A stretch of 31,601 bases of DNA from Halobacteriales archaeon SW_9_67_25 (lineage in GTDB: Archaea > Halobacteriota > Halobacteria > Halobacteriales > Haloarculaceae), in contig PXSU01000003.1 of NCBI GenBank assembly GCA_003022745.1, positions 1-31,601 of the forward strand. Direction: 5' to 3'. The position numbers and the translations under genes were made by a program. How positions within the stretch are numbered: position 1 is the stretch's first letter; each line of letters starts with the position of its first letter. A model generated the notes under the pieces. That model searched no databases, was not told the origin of the DNA, and saw only the letters and a program-made list of their open reading frames with translations. This document shows positions 24,171 through 31,601 of this stretch, piece by piece.

Positions 24171-25505
24171 TCACGGTTTCACTCGCTGTGCGCTCTCCCT
24201 GGCCTCTTCGAGATCGAGACTGTCCGCAATCCGGTGGGCCTCCTCGCGTATCGCAGCGGCGTCTGCGACCCGTACCTCGCCCTCGGAGAGCAGGACCTCG
24301 CCGTCGACCATCGTGAACTGCACATCGGAGGCTCGTGCACCGTAAACCAGATGCGAGAGGACATCGTGCAGCGGTGTCGCCCGCGTGACGTCAGTCCTCA
24401 GGCCGACCACGTCGGCCCGCCAGCCCTCCCGGAGTTTCCCCAGACGGTCGAAACCCGCCGCCTTCGCGCCGTTTGTCGTGGCCATCTCGAAGAGCGTCGC
24501 GGCCGGGGTGGCGGTCGGGTCGAGGCAGTCGACCTTCCCGAGGAGACCCGCCTGTCGCATCTCCGTGAAGGGGTCGAGCGTGTTGTTACAGGGTGGTCCG
24601 TCGTTGCCCAGCGCGACGTTGATCCCGCGGTCGAGGTAATCGGGGACCGGGGCGACGCCGCTCGCGAGTTTCATGTTCGAGGACGGGCAGTGCGTGACGT
24701 GGGTCCCGGTCTCTGCCAGGACCTCGCGCTCCTCGTCGTCGGTCCAGACGCAGTGGGCGAGCACGACGTCCTCGCCGGTCAGCCCCACCTCGTCGAGCCA
24801 GTGGATGTTCCGCATCCCGGTGTCGTCTTCCACGGTTGCGATCTCGCTCCGGTTCTCGCTTGCGTGGGTGTGGATGCGCACCCCATCGTAGGCGTCGGCC
24901 AGGTCCCGTGCACCCCGCAGACAGGCCTCGGTACAGGAGACGGCAAAGCGGGGCGTGACGGCATAGCGGAGCCGCCCGCCGTGGGTGTCGTGGTACTCCT
25001 CGATGAGGCGTTCGGACTCCGCGAGTGCGTCGTCGGTGTTTTCGAGCAGTCCCTCCGGGGAGCGCTGGTCCATCAGTACTTTCCCGAGCACCCCGCGGAT
25101 GCCCATCTCGCCTGCCGCCTCGAACGCGCGGTCGGCGTGGGCGACCGAGAGATGGTCGATGGCCGTCGTCGTCCCGCTCTCGATCAGCTCCAGGTAGCCG
25201 AGTTTGGCGGCGATTTCCATCTCGTCGGCCGTGAGCGTCGCCTCCATCGGGAGGATGTAGTCGAACAGCCAGTCCAGCAGTTCCGTGTCGTCGGCGATGC
25301 CCCGGCCGAGGCTCTGGACCGAGTGGATGTGTGCACCGACCTGGCCGGGTATCAGGACGTCGTAGCGCTGTTCGCGGTGGGACGGATAGCGATCCACGAC
25401 CTCGTCGCGGTCGCCCACCGCGGCGATTTCCGAGCCCTCGACCACGACAGCGCCCTCGGCCAGGAGCGTGGACGAATCTGGGACGACAGTCCCCGAGAGT
25501 ATCAT
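24171..25505 (-). CDS. ssnA: SsnA/guanine-deaminase-type amidohydrolase
   Basis: 444-residue metal-dependent hydrolase of the TrzA/AtzA/SsnA group. The metal ligands are visible: HxH at His59 and His61 (AHIHS), His in HTHASEN, His in LAHCVW, and Asp in LGNDGPPCNN; the segment RGIADDTELLDWL is typical of the group. Members deaminate guanine, 8-oxoguanine, deoxyadenosine derivatives and triazines; SsnA itself is found in the bacterial yge/selenium clusters and takes part in purine or urate breakdown. Context therefore favours a purine-derived substrate, but sequence alone cannot choose. The ATG at 25505 has a TATA-like CGTTTTTACG at about 25530 to 25539, so the leader is very short. It follows a degraded hydrolase gene. 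Confidence 0.8.
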   Translation of the reverse strand: MILSGTVVPDSSTLLAEGAVVVEGSEIAAVGDRDEVVDRYPSHREQRYDVLIPGQVGAHIHSVQSLGRGIADDTELLDWLFDYILPMEATLTADEMEIAAKLGYLELIESGTTTAIDHLSVAHADRAFEAAGEMGIRGVLGKVLMDQRSPEGLLENTDDALAESERLIEEYHDTHGGRLRYAVTPRFAVSCTEACLRGARDLADAYDGVRIHTHASENRSEIATVEDDTGMRNIHWLDEVGLTGEDVVLAHCVWTDDEEREVLAETGTHVTHCPSSNMKLASGVAPVPDYLDRGINVALGNDGPPCNNTLDPFTEMRQAGLLGKVDCLDPTATPAATLFEMATTNGAKAAGFDRLGKLREGWRADVVGLRTDVTRATPLHDVLSHLVYGARASDVQFTMVDGEVLLSEGEVRVADAAAIREEAHRIADSLDLEEARESAQRVKP

Positions 25506-25541
25506 ACCACGCCCACCAAACCAACCGACGCGTAAAAACGT

Positions 25542-25938
25542 TTACACCGTGGCGGATTTCACCACTGCGCGCCCGAGAACCTCGACGCCAGCGACGACGT
25601 CCGACCACTCCGTGGACTCGCTCTCGCGGTGGCTGACGCCGTCGACGCCCGGGACGAAGAGCATGGCACTCGGACAGACGTCGTTCAGATAGCTGGCGTC
25701 GTGGCCGGCCCCGCTCGTCAGCCGCGTCTCCGGGTAGCCGGCCTCCCCCATTGCCCATCTCGTCGACAGTCACCGACAGCCCCGCCGCCTCGAACCACTC
25801 GACGAGCGTGTCGCGGGCAGTTTGGTTCGCGTCAGTGAGTGCCGGACGGTCGACGCCGCCGCGGTCGGTCGCGCCGATGTCGTTGAACGCGTCGAAGCGC
25901 TCGCGCAAACGCTGTCCGTCGATCCGAAACTCGTCCAT
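25542..25938 (-). pseudogene. Internally deleted allantoate amidohydrolase/N-carbamoylase-type gene
   Basis: Two ends of one M20-family amidase gene (AllC/HyuC/ureidoglycolate-type) remain. The 5' part from the ATG at 25938 encodes about 61 residues of the normal N-terminus (RLRERFDAFNDIGATDRGGV, then VTVDEMGN). Near 25753 the reading jumps by one frame into the normal C-terminus (SGAGHDASYLNDVCPSAML, GVDGVSHRESESTEW), ending at 25542. About 260 to 280 residues between them, with most metal ligands, are missing. The short repeated ATGGG at the joint suggests deletion by slippage. A short frameshifted product, if made, could not be active. The intact gene would have acted on allantoate or an N-carbamoyl amino acid, which fits the purine theme. 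Confidence 0.85.
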
Positions 25939-25997
25939 ACCCCGTGGTGCCGGCCTGCCGACTTGAACCGTTCGAGTGTGTCGAGGGACCTCGCAGT

Positions 25998-26007
25998 CTT
26001 TATATCC
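25998..26007 (+). promoter_or_regulatory. TATA box of the ygeY gene
   Basis: CTTTATATCC, about 30 bases before the ATG at 26035, giving a leader of only a few bases. It supports the choice of start for this gene. Confidence 0.6.
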
Positions 26008-26034
26008 CCGTCAACAGAACACACGCCCATCGTC

Positions 26035-27264
26035 ATGAGCCTCGCAGACGCCACGCCGGCAATCCGCGAGTGGGTCGCCGACCACCGCCAGGAGTGCATC
26101 GAGTTTCTGGAAGATCTCGTCGCCATCCCGTCGGCCACGACGGTCGGCGACGACGAGGAGGCAGTCGCGAAACGCGTGCTCGAAGAGATGGAGGGACTGG
26201 GCTACGACGACGCCTTCGTCGACGAGTTCGGGAACGTCCACGGCGTCGTCGAGGGCCGCGAGGACGGGGCGGTCATGCTCAACTCCCACATCGACACCGT
26301 CGGCCACGGCGACATCGGCCAGTGGGAGTCCGACCCGCACACGCCTTACATCGAGGACGGCCAGATGTACGGGCTGGGCACCGCGGACATGAAGTGCGCC
26401 ATGGCGTCGATGGTCTACGGCGGCGGGGCGCTTGCGTCCCTCGATGTCGCCCCGAAACACGACGTCTACGTCACCGGCGAGTTGATGGAGGAAGTCAGCG
26501 AGGGTCACGCGATGAAGTACGTCGTCGGGGAGATGGACGTCGACTGGCAGGCCGTCGTCATCGGCGAGGCCTCGGAAATGGACGTCAAGCGGGGCCATCG
26601 GGGCCGCTGCGAGTTGCGTATCGACCTCGAAGGGTCGTCCTGTCACGCGAGTGCGCCCGAACGCGGCGTCAACCCCCTCTACCACGCCTCGAACGTCTTG
26701 GAGCGCATCGAGGAACTGAACGAAGAGACCGAAGACCACGACTTCCTCGGGAAGGGCACCGTCGCGGCCACCAACGTCGAGGTCGACACCCCCTCGAACA
26801 ACGCCGTCCCGGCCGGGGCGACCATCTACGTCGACCGACGGCTGACCATCGGCGAGAACGAGGAGACGGCCCACGGCGAACTGCAGGACGCCATCGACGC
26901 GGCGGTCGCGGAGTACGGCGAAGAGGTCGATGCGACAATCGAGACGCTGACCTTCGACCGCCCGACGTGGACGGGCTACGAACTGGAGTCGAAGAAGTAC
27001 TACCCGACGTGGCTCCTAGAGGAGGGCCACGACCTCGTCCGGGACACCTATCAGGTGGCCGATACGGTTCTGGACCGCGAGGTCGAGGTCAGGAAGTGGA
27101 CCTTCTCGACGAGCGGGAACTACACGATGGGCGTCGCAGGGATTCCGACCATCGGATTCGGCCCCTCCCGCGAGGAGTGGGCCCACGCCGCGAACGAACG
27201 CGTAGACGTCGAGGATGTCGTCCGGGCCTGTGACGTCTACGCCGGGCTGGGACTCGAACTCTGA
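26035..27264 (+). CDS. ygeY: YgeY family M20 metallohydrolase
   Basis: 409-residue dizinc hydrolase of the M20 (ArgE/DapE) fold, cytoplasmic. Metal and catalytic residues are in place: His85 and Asp87 (NSHIDTVG), Asp118 (GTADMK), Glu152-Glu153 (GELMEEVSEG), Glu in GEASEM, and the C-terminal His in EEWAHAANE. SGRCELRIDLEG-like sequence starts the dimerisation domain. YgeY is a marker of the bacterial selenium/purine clusters and hydrolyses an amide bond in an opened purine-ring product or related ureido compound; the exact substrate is not read from sequence. The start follows a TATA box at 25998; upstream codons are non-family. It is divergent from the deleted amidase gene and convergent with carbamate kinase. 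Confidence 0.85.
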   Translation: MSLADATPAIREWVADHRQECIEFLEDLVAIPSATTVGDDEEAVAKRVLEEMEGLGYDDAFVDEFGNVHGVVEGREDGAVMLNSHIDTVGHGDIGQWESDPHTPYIEDGQMYGLGTADMKCAMASMVYGGGALASLDVAPKHDVYVTGELMEEVSEGHAMKYVVGEMDVDWQAVVIGEASEMDVKRGHRGRCELRIDLEGSSCHASAPERGVNPLYHASNVLERIEELNEETEDHDFLGKGTVAATNVEVDTPSNNAVPAGATIYVDRRLTIGENEETAHGELQDAIDAAVAEYGEEVDATIETLTFDRPTWTGYELESKKYYPTWLLEEGHDLVRDTYQVADTVLDREVEVRKWTFSTSGNYTMGVAGIPTIGFGPSREEWAHAANERVDVEDVVRACDVYAGLGLEL

Positions 27265-27290
27265 TACGGTTGCTGTAGCTGTGTTCTAGC

Positions 27291-28358
27291 TCACTCGCCG
27301 TACACGACGGTGGTGCCGGCTTCGCCCTCGAGTGCGTCGAGGGCGTCGTCCAGTGACGCGATGATGGCCTTCCGGTCGCGGCGCGACTGCCCCTCGACGA
27401 AGCGGATCGCGGCCTCCACTTTCGGCCCCATGCTTCCTTCGGGGAACTCCCCGGCGTCGTGGTACTCGCGGAGTTCGTCGCTGGTCACCCGGTCGAGTCG
27501 CCGTTCCTCGGGCGTCCCGTAGTCGACGTAGACGCCGTCTTCGTCGGTCAGAACCACGAGGTTGTTCGCGTCGAGGGTCTGGCCGATTACCTGGGTCAGG
27601 AGGTCCTTGTCGACGACGGCGTCGTAGCCCTCGATCTCCCCGCGGTCGCGTTCGACCGGGACGCCGCCGCCGCCTCCACAGATAACGAGGTCGCGCTGGT
27701 CGATCAGTCGCTTGACCGGGACCTCCTCGACGATGCCCTTCGGTTCCGGGGATGGCACGACCCGCCGGAAGTCCCGGTCACCGGTGTCCCGGACCTTGCT
27801 GACGGTCATCCCGGCCTCGCGCATCGCCTCGGCCTTGGACTCGTCGACGAAGGGGCCGACCGGCTTGGTTGGGTCCTCGAGTGCGGGGTCGTCGGGGTCG
27901 ATGATCGACTGCGTGACGAGACAGGCCACCGGCACGTGTTTCCACTTCCGTTCGAGGTGGCGGTACATCTGCTGGGAGAGCATATACCCGATCTGGCCCT
28001 GGGACATTGCCCCACAGATCTCCAGAGGCTGTGCGGGCGGTTCGCCCTGTTCCTGCTGGAGGAGCAGGGCACCCACCTGGGGGCCGTTCCCATGGGTGAG
28101 CACCACCTTGTAGCCGGCGATCATCACGTCCACGATACACTCGGCGGTCCGCTCGACGGCGGCCATCTGCTCCTCGAAGGTCCCCTCCGTGTCCGGTGGC
28201 TTGAGCGCGTTGCCCCCGAGGGCGATGACACAGAGTGGTTTCTCCCGTGGCGTTCCCCAGAACTCGGGGGCCTTGACGTCGAGGTCGAAGTCCGGTTCCG
28301 GGCCGATGGGCTCGTATACGGTCCCGGAGTCGGTCCCGTCGGGGGCGTCCCCGGTCAT
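27291..28358 (-). CDS. Carbamate kinase (YqeA/ArcC type)
   Basis: Transfers phosphate from carbamoyl phosphate to ADP, giving ATP, carbon dioxide and ammonia. 355 residues with an extra N-terminal region of about 42 residues before the family start CVIALGGNAL. Typical segments are LTHGNGPQVG, PVACLVTQSIID, VVPSPEPKGIVE, ICGGGGGVPV, DKDLLTQVIGQTLDA and the C-terminal GSMGPKVEAAIRFVE. The ATG at 28358 is 1 base after the ygeW stop, so the pair is co-transcribed and makes a phosphorolysis-to-ATP module. The acidic, Pro-rich extension has no recognised function; a later start would need to be tested. It is the only substrate-level ATP step recognised in the window. Confidence 0.93.
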   Translation of the reverse strand: MTGDAPDGTDSGTVYEPIGPEPDFDLDVKAPEFWGTPREKPLCVIALGGNALKPPDTEGTFEEQMAAVERTAECIVDVMIAGYKVVLTHGNGPQVGALLLQQEQGEPPAQPLEICGAMSQGQIGYMLSQQMYRHLERKWKHVPVACLVTQSIIDPDDPALEDPTKPVGPFVDESKAEAMREAGMTVSKVRDTGDRDFRRVVPSPEPKGIVEEVPVKRLIDQRDLVICGGGGGVPVERDRGEIEGYDAVVDKDLLTQVIGQTLDANNLVVLTDEDGVYVDYGTPEERRLDRVTSDELREYHDAGEFPEGSMGPKVEAAIRFVEGQSRRDRKAIIASLDDALDALEGEAGTTVVYGE

Positions 28359-28359
28359 G

Positions 28360-29376
28360 CTACCAGCCGCGGCCGCCCATCGTCAGCAGCATGAGCCCTT
28401 TCTGGGCGTGCATCCGGTTTTCGGCCTGGTCGTAGATGACCGACTGCGGGCCGTCCATGACCGCGTCGGTTGCTTCGTAACCCCGCTTTGCCGGGAGACA
28501 GTGCATGTAGATGGCGTCGTCCTCGGCGTGGCCCAGCATCTCCTCGTCACAGATCCAGTCGGTGTGCTGGTCGTGGATCTCTTTTTCGGCCTCGGTTCCG
28601 CGCTCGCCCACCTTGTAGGAGACCCAGTGTTTGGGGTAGACGACATCGGCGCCGTCGAATGCCCGCTCCATGTCGTGTTCGACGGTGAAATCGACGTTCG
28701 CACGGTCGGCGTTCTCCCGGGCCTGCTCGACTATCTCGGGGTCGAGGTCGATGTCTTCGGGGTGTGCGAGGGTGACGTCGGCGCCCATCTTCGTGAACCC
28801 GAGAATCGAGGAATGGGGGACACTCACCGGCCGGCGGACCTCCGGTGCGTACGCGTAGGAGATGGTGAAGTTCACGTCCGAGATAGAGCCTTTCCGTTCC
28901 CGGACCGTCTGGAGGTCTGCGAGCGTCTGACACGGGTGGTAGGTATCACACTGCATGTTGTAGACGGGCACGTCGGCCCCGGCCTGGTAGTCACGCATGA
29001 TTTCAGTGCCTCTGGGATACTCGAAATCGACAGCGCCACCGAGGACGCGGACAGCCAGCGCGTGGCCGTATCGCGAGAGCACTTTCGCCGTCTCGCGGGC
29101 CGACTCCCCGTGTTCGAGCTGGAGCTGGTCGGGCGACATGATGTGGGGGTAGCCGCCGAGCTGGTTGATGCCGGCCTCGAAGGACGACCGGGTCCGCGTC
29201 GAGGTGTTGTAGAACAGCTCGAACAGAGAGTACCCCTGGAGGGCGCCGAAGTGGGCCCACTGGTCGGCGGCGAACTCCGCCTTGAGCTGGTCGCCCACGT
29301 CGAGTACCGACGTCAGTTCCTCCTCGCTCCACTCCTGGACCGTGATCAGGTCTTTGCCGCGTAGGTCTGTTTGCAT
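28360..29376 (-). CDS. ygeW: YgeW-type carbamoyltransferase
   Basis: 338-residue member of the aspartate/ornithine carbamoyltransferase family. Carbamoyl-phosphate motifs are present: STRTR (59 to 63), HPCQ (147 to 150) and HCLP (292 to 295). The C-terminal part (RGYEATDAVMDGPQSVIYDQAENRMHAQKG) also resembles ornithine and acetylornithine enzymes. Its pairing with carbamate kinase and the presence of ygeY and ssnA nearby favour YgeW, which in bacteria splits a ureido compound from purine breakdown to carbamoyl phosphate; ornithine transcarbamylase in an arginine-type fermentation is the alternative. The ATG at 29376 has a GGAG 14 bases upstream. An in-frame GTG at 29415 is possible because a TATA-like GCTTTATCG (29438 to 29446) lies about 27 bases before it, which would make a leaderless message. 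Confidence 0.8.
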   Translation of the reverse strand: MQTDLRGKDLITVQEWSEEELTSVLDVGDQLKAEFAADQWAHFGALQGYSLFELFYNTSTRTRSSFEAGINQLGGYPHIMSPDQLQLEHGESARETAKVLSRYGHALAVRVLGGAVDFEYPRGTEIMRDYQAGADVPVYNMQCDTYHPCQTLADLQTVRERKGSISDVNFTISYAYAPEVRRPVSVPHSSILGFTKMGADVTLAHPEDIDLDPEIVEQARENADRANVDFTVEHDMERAFDGADVVYPKHWVSYKVGERGTEAEKEIHDQHTDWICDEEMLGHAEDDAIYMHCLPAKRGYEATDAVMDGPQSVIYDQAENRMHAQKGLMLLTMGGRGW

Positions 29377-29446
29377 CGTTGTAGACACTCCTGGAGACGC
29401 CGCTGTGGTGTGCACCTTGTGGGACTCCGGGCCGGGCGATAAAGCT

Positions 29447-30090
29447 TGCGCCCGGTTCCGGGGGCACCGTTAACTTACTTGACTGTCCGACAGGGGCCAC
29501 CGGCAAAAAAGCCCCCGGCCGCTCTCTGGGAATCGCTGTCTGTGATACCGTCGCCCCTGTCGAGACCAGCCAGAAAGCCCCCGACCGCTCGACCGGTTAC
29601 GACTCGCTGCGGTCCTCGCTGTGCTGCGGTCCTTGCGTCGTCTCACCGGATGGAGCCGGCCGGCCCCTTTCAGTCCCGCCCCACAGCAGACCTGCCCTTC
29701 CCCGGGTCGCTTGGCCTCGCTGTCGCTCACGGGTCGCTACGCTCCCCGTTCGCGCATTCCGAGGGCTCCCTACGGTCGCCCTCGCGTCGCTCGGCACGCG
29801 CTCTCGGCCCTGCGGTGGCGCGCGCTATCGTTCCCGCGAGCGACCGGAGGGAGCGAGTGAGAGCACGCCAGAGCAAGCTCTGGCGGAGGATGAGCGAGCG
29901 GAGCGAGCGAATCGGCTGGGGAGGTGTGTGGTTGCGGTCGGGTGGGACTGATAGGGTCGTGCGTAATTCTTTACCGCCGGGTCATCAGCTCACGGTCGCA
30001 GCTCTGACAGGGCCGGGAATCTCAGACCTGCTTGCGCGCACAGTCGCCAGTACACTCACACAGGGGACACAGCAGGCGCTGGACGATAAT
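29447..30090. repeat. Non-coding region with nested direct and inverted repeats
   Basis: About 650 bases without a convincing gene. It holds an 11-base palindrome CTGTCCGACAG (29483 to 29493); a 10-base inverted pair, CGACAGGGGC (29488 to 29497) and GCCCCTGTCG (29553 to 29562); a 26-base direct repeat with 22 matches (29499 to 29524 and 29565 to 29590) centred on AAAGCCCCCGRCCGCTC; a repeated GCTGCGGTCCT (29606 and 29623); a 9-base hairpin (29866 to 29885); a GAGCGAGCGGAGCGAGCG run near 29892; and inverted copies of about 17 bases around TCAGTCCCRCCC at 29664 to 29682 and 29940 to 29957. I recall similar GC-rich strings between genes in other haloarchaea, but could not check. Confidence 0.6.
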
Positions 30091-30122
30091 AAATGAAAAA
30101 CCGGTAACCGTACGGGAGGTAG

Positions 30123-30317
30123 CTATACGCGGACGAGGTTCGTCGCGCGCGGGCCCTTGGGGGCCTGTTCGATGTCGAATTCGATATCCTGTCCCTCTTC
30201 GAGGTCCGGGCCGCCCACGTCTTCCATGTGGAAGAACACGTCGTCGTCGGAGTCCTCAGTCGAAATGAAACCGTAACCGCCAGTGTCGTGGAAGAAATCC
30301 ACAGTTCCTTGCGCCAT
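30123..30317 (-). CDS. Cold-shock domain protein
   Basis: 64-residue single CSD protein that binds single-stranded nucleic acid. RNP-1-like GYGFIST and RNP-2-like VFFHMEDV are in place, and the C-terminal KGPRATNLVRV is typical. It is acidic, as are the small CspA-like proteins of Halobacteria. The ATG at 30317 gives the family start MAQGTVDFF; a TATA-like CCTTATGTCC at about 30341 to 30350 makes the transcript leaderless or nearly so. Unrelated to the purine block. Confidence 0.95.
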   Translation of the reverse strand: MAQGTVDFFHDTGGYGFISTEDSDDDVFFHMEDVGGPDLEEGQDIEFDIEQAPKGPRATNLVRV

Positions 30318-30418
30318 TGCGACTAGACGGAGGAGTGACCCGGACATAAGGCTTCCGAGGGTCGCGGTACCACGACCCCCTGGGGTCGACCTGTCACACG
30401 CACAGCGGGCACTCGGTA

Positions 30419-30757
30419 TCAGGAGTCGCGCCGCACGTTCCGCTCCCCGGCGCGGTCGGGGAGATCGACCTCCTCGGGGGCGGGCATCCAGAAGTAATCG
30501 AAGGCCACGCCCAGCGAGAACGGCAGGATGACCGCCACGCCGACTACCGCTGCGGCGCTACCGAGGTCGGGACCGAGCACCGACCCGAGAACGAGCGTCG
30601 AGACGAGCAACGCGACCGGAACGGCGGTTGCGATGAAGCCGAGACTTCCCCACCGGGTCCGGAGACGAACTCGAAAAAAGCGCGTCAAAAGGGCGGCGAC
30701 CGCGCTGTTGACGAACACCAGAACCGCGAGTCCGAGCGCCTCGATCGCGTCGACCAT
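30419..30757 (-). CDS. Small membrane protein, unknown function
   Basis: 112 residues with three predicted membrane segments: ALGLAVLVFVNSAVAALL (about 7 to 24), FIATAVPVALLVSTLVLGSVL (41 to 61) and AAAVVGVAVILPFSLGVAF (68 to 86), then an acidic tail with PAPEEVDLP. The loop after the first segment is arginine-rich, so it probably faces the cytoplasm. No family is recognised. The ATG at 30757 is the first one that gives the hydrophobic start. Confidence 0.75.
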   Translation of the reverse strand: MVDAIEALGLAVLVFVNSAVAALLTRFFRVRLRTRWGSLGFIATAVPVALLVSTLVLGSVLGPDLGSAAAVVGVAVILPFSLGVAFDYFWMPAPEEVDLPDRAGERNVRRDS

Positions 30758-30849
30758 ACCACACGTAGGAACCGGACGCTCTTTGGGGTGTCGAAGCGAC
30801 TGCGTGCGAACTGGCGACCGGAGCGGGCGAGCGCGGCGGGACGGCCCGG

Positions 30850-31080
30850 TCACTCCAGACAGATGTAGGTACGGGTATCGATGACGCCGTCGAGGTCCCG
30901 CAGGCTGGTAGCGACGCGGTGGATCACGTCGTACACCTCCTCGCCGGTCGCCTCGGCGACGATGTCGTACTCCCCTGCGACCACGTGTGCCTCCTCGACG
31001 CCGGCGGTCTCCGCGATGTTCTCGAGCAGGGCCGTCGACTTGCCTGCCGTCGTCTGCAGCATGATGAACGAACGGACCAT
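30850..31080 (-). CDS. Stand-alone Lrp/AsnC ligand-binding (RAM) domain protein
   Basis: 76 residues corresponding to the regulatory half of Lrp/AsnC proteins without the DNA-binding helix-turn-helix. AHVVAGEYDIVAEATGEE is the typical ligand-binding turn (VxGxYD), and TRTYICLE ends the last strand. Such domains form dimers to octamers and may modulate full-length Lrp proteins. It is divergent from the TrkA-N gene by 83 bases, an arrangement that suggests a link with ion transport rather than with purines. Confidence 0.88.
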   Translation of the reverse strand: MVRSFIMLQTTAGKSTALLENIAETAGVEEAHVVAGEYDIVAEATGEEVYDVIHRVATSLRDLDGVIDTRTYICLE

Positions 31081-31163
31081 TATCCCATGGTATTCGGTAC
31101 CAAGCCAAAAGGCTTCTCCCCGCGTGGATAAGATTATTCACCCCGCTCGCCGTACACTGTGGT

Positions 31164-31601
31164 ATGCGATTCGTCATCGTCGGTGCGGGCCGCGTGGGAA
31201 GCCGGACCGCTCGTGCCCTCGAGGACAGCGGGCACGAGGTCGTGCTCGTCGAGGGCGAGGACGCAGCGGTCGACCGCGCGCGTAACGAGGGCTTCGAAGT
31301 CGTGGAGGGCGACGGCTCTATCGAGGAGACGCTCAAGCGGGCCGGGGTCGAGACGGCCGACGCGCTGGGCGCACTCACGAGCGACCTCAACGACAACTTC
31401 GCCGCGTGCATGATCGCCAACCAGTACGACTGCCGGACGATTATGCGCATCGACGAGGACTACCGCGAGGACATCTACCGGGAGTACGCCGACGAGGTTG
31501 ACGAGGTCATCTACCCCGAGCGGCTCGGGGCCATCGTCGCCAAGAACGCGCTCCTGGGAGGCAACATCCACGCTATCGCCGACATCGCCCGGAACCTCCA
31601 G
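31164..31601 (+). CDS. TrkA-N (RCK) domain protein, cut by window edge
   Basis: Start of a potassium-uptake regulatory protein. The Rossmann NAD-binding motif GAGRVG (residues 7 to 12) opens a KTN/RCK domain, with VVEGDGSIEETLKRAGV and the Asp/Glu of the ribose site (VLVEGED) following. 146 codons are seen and the frame is open at the right edge. It would sense NAD(H) or another nucleotide and gate a Trk/Ktr transporter. A C-terminal TrkA-C domain may follow outside the window. Confidence 0.93.
   Translation, partial: MRFVIVGAGRVGSRTARALEDSGHEVVLVEGEDAAVDRARNEGFEVVEGDGSIEETLKRAGVETADALGALTSDLNDNFAACMIANQYDCRTIMRIDEDYREDIYREYADEVDEVIYPERLGAIVAKNALLGGNIHAIADIARNLQ

Noticed and set aside
29446..30096. 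216-codon plus-strand frame in the ygeW/cold-shock gap
   Set aside because: Runs through inverted repeats with Arg/Ser/Pro-rich sequence and no motif; basic composition unlike the acidic proteins of this genome.
1..31601. CRISPR array, rRNA, tRNA or complete insertion sequence
   Set aside because: No regularly spaced repeats, no rRNA or tRNA pattern and no transposase motif were seen on either strand.

Overview
The window is GC-rich DNA from a halophilic archaeon (Halobacteria, probably the Haloarcula/Halomicrobium group). The proteins are strongly acidic, most starts have a TATA-like box placed for a leaderless or near-leaderless transcript, and the secreted solute-binding proteins carry a twin-arginine signal followed by a lipobox and a Gly/Ser/Asp linker. 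Both edges are ordinary chromosome: phosphoenolpyruvate carboxylase on the left (cut by the window), and on the right a cold-shock protein, a small membrane protein, a stand-alone Lrp/AsnC ligand-binding domain and a TrkA-N protein (cut by the window).

Between about 2.4 and 29.4 kb lies one accessory block devoted to purine uptake, purine breakdown and maturation of selenium-dependent molybdenum hydroxylases (SDMH). From left to right: MocA-like cytidylyltransferase and a cysteine-synthase-family PLP enzyme; a BMP-family purine/nucleoside-binding lipoprotein divergent from its ABC ATPase and two permeases; YqeC; a TusA-like protein coupled to SelD; then, on the minus strand, one tightly coupled operon of molybdenum-hydroxylase [2Fe-2S] subunit, Mo subunit, TusD-, TusC- and TusB-like proteins (DsrEFH type), and an XdhC-YqeB fusion. 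Next come RidA, a second BMP lipoprotein, adenine deaminase, a second Mo and [2Fe-2S] subunit pair, a second TusA-like protein, an SsnA/guanine-deaminase-type amidohydrolase, the internally deleted remnant of an allantoate-amidohydrolase-type gene, YgeY hydrolase, carbamate kinase (YqeA type) and the carbamoyltransferase YgeW.

How it may work together: the BMP/ABC system imports purines or nucleosides; adenine deaminase and the SsnA-like enzyme deaminate them; the two molybdenum hydroxylases oxidise the ring; YgeY, YgeW, the PLP enzyme and RidA would handle the opened-ring products; carbamate kinase would recover ATP from carbamoyl phosphate. SelD, YqeB, YqeC, MocA and XdhC are the known SDMH maturation set. 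The most interesting point is that a complete TusBCD/DsrEFH-like set sits inside the hydroxylase operon and two TusA-like proteins flank it, which suggests a dedicated persulfide/perselenide relay feeding the molybdenum cofactor. No selenocysteine machinery (SelA, SelB, tRNA-Sec) and no FAD subunit for the hydroxylases were recognised in the window. Three promoters (BMP 1, adenine deaminase, TusA 2) share a candidate operator next to the TATA box. All functional assignments are from reading the sequence; no database search was run.
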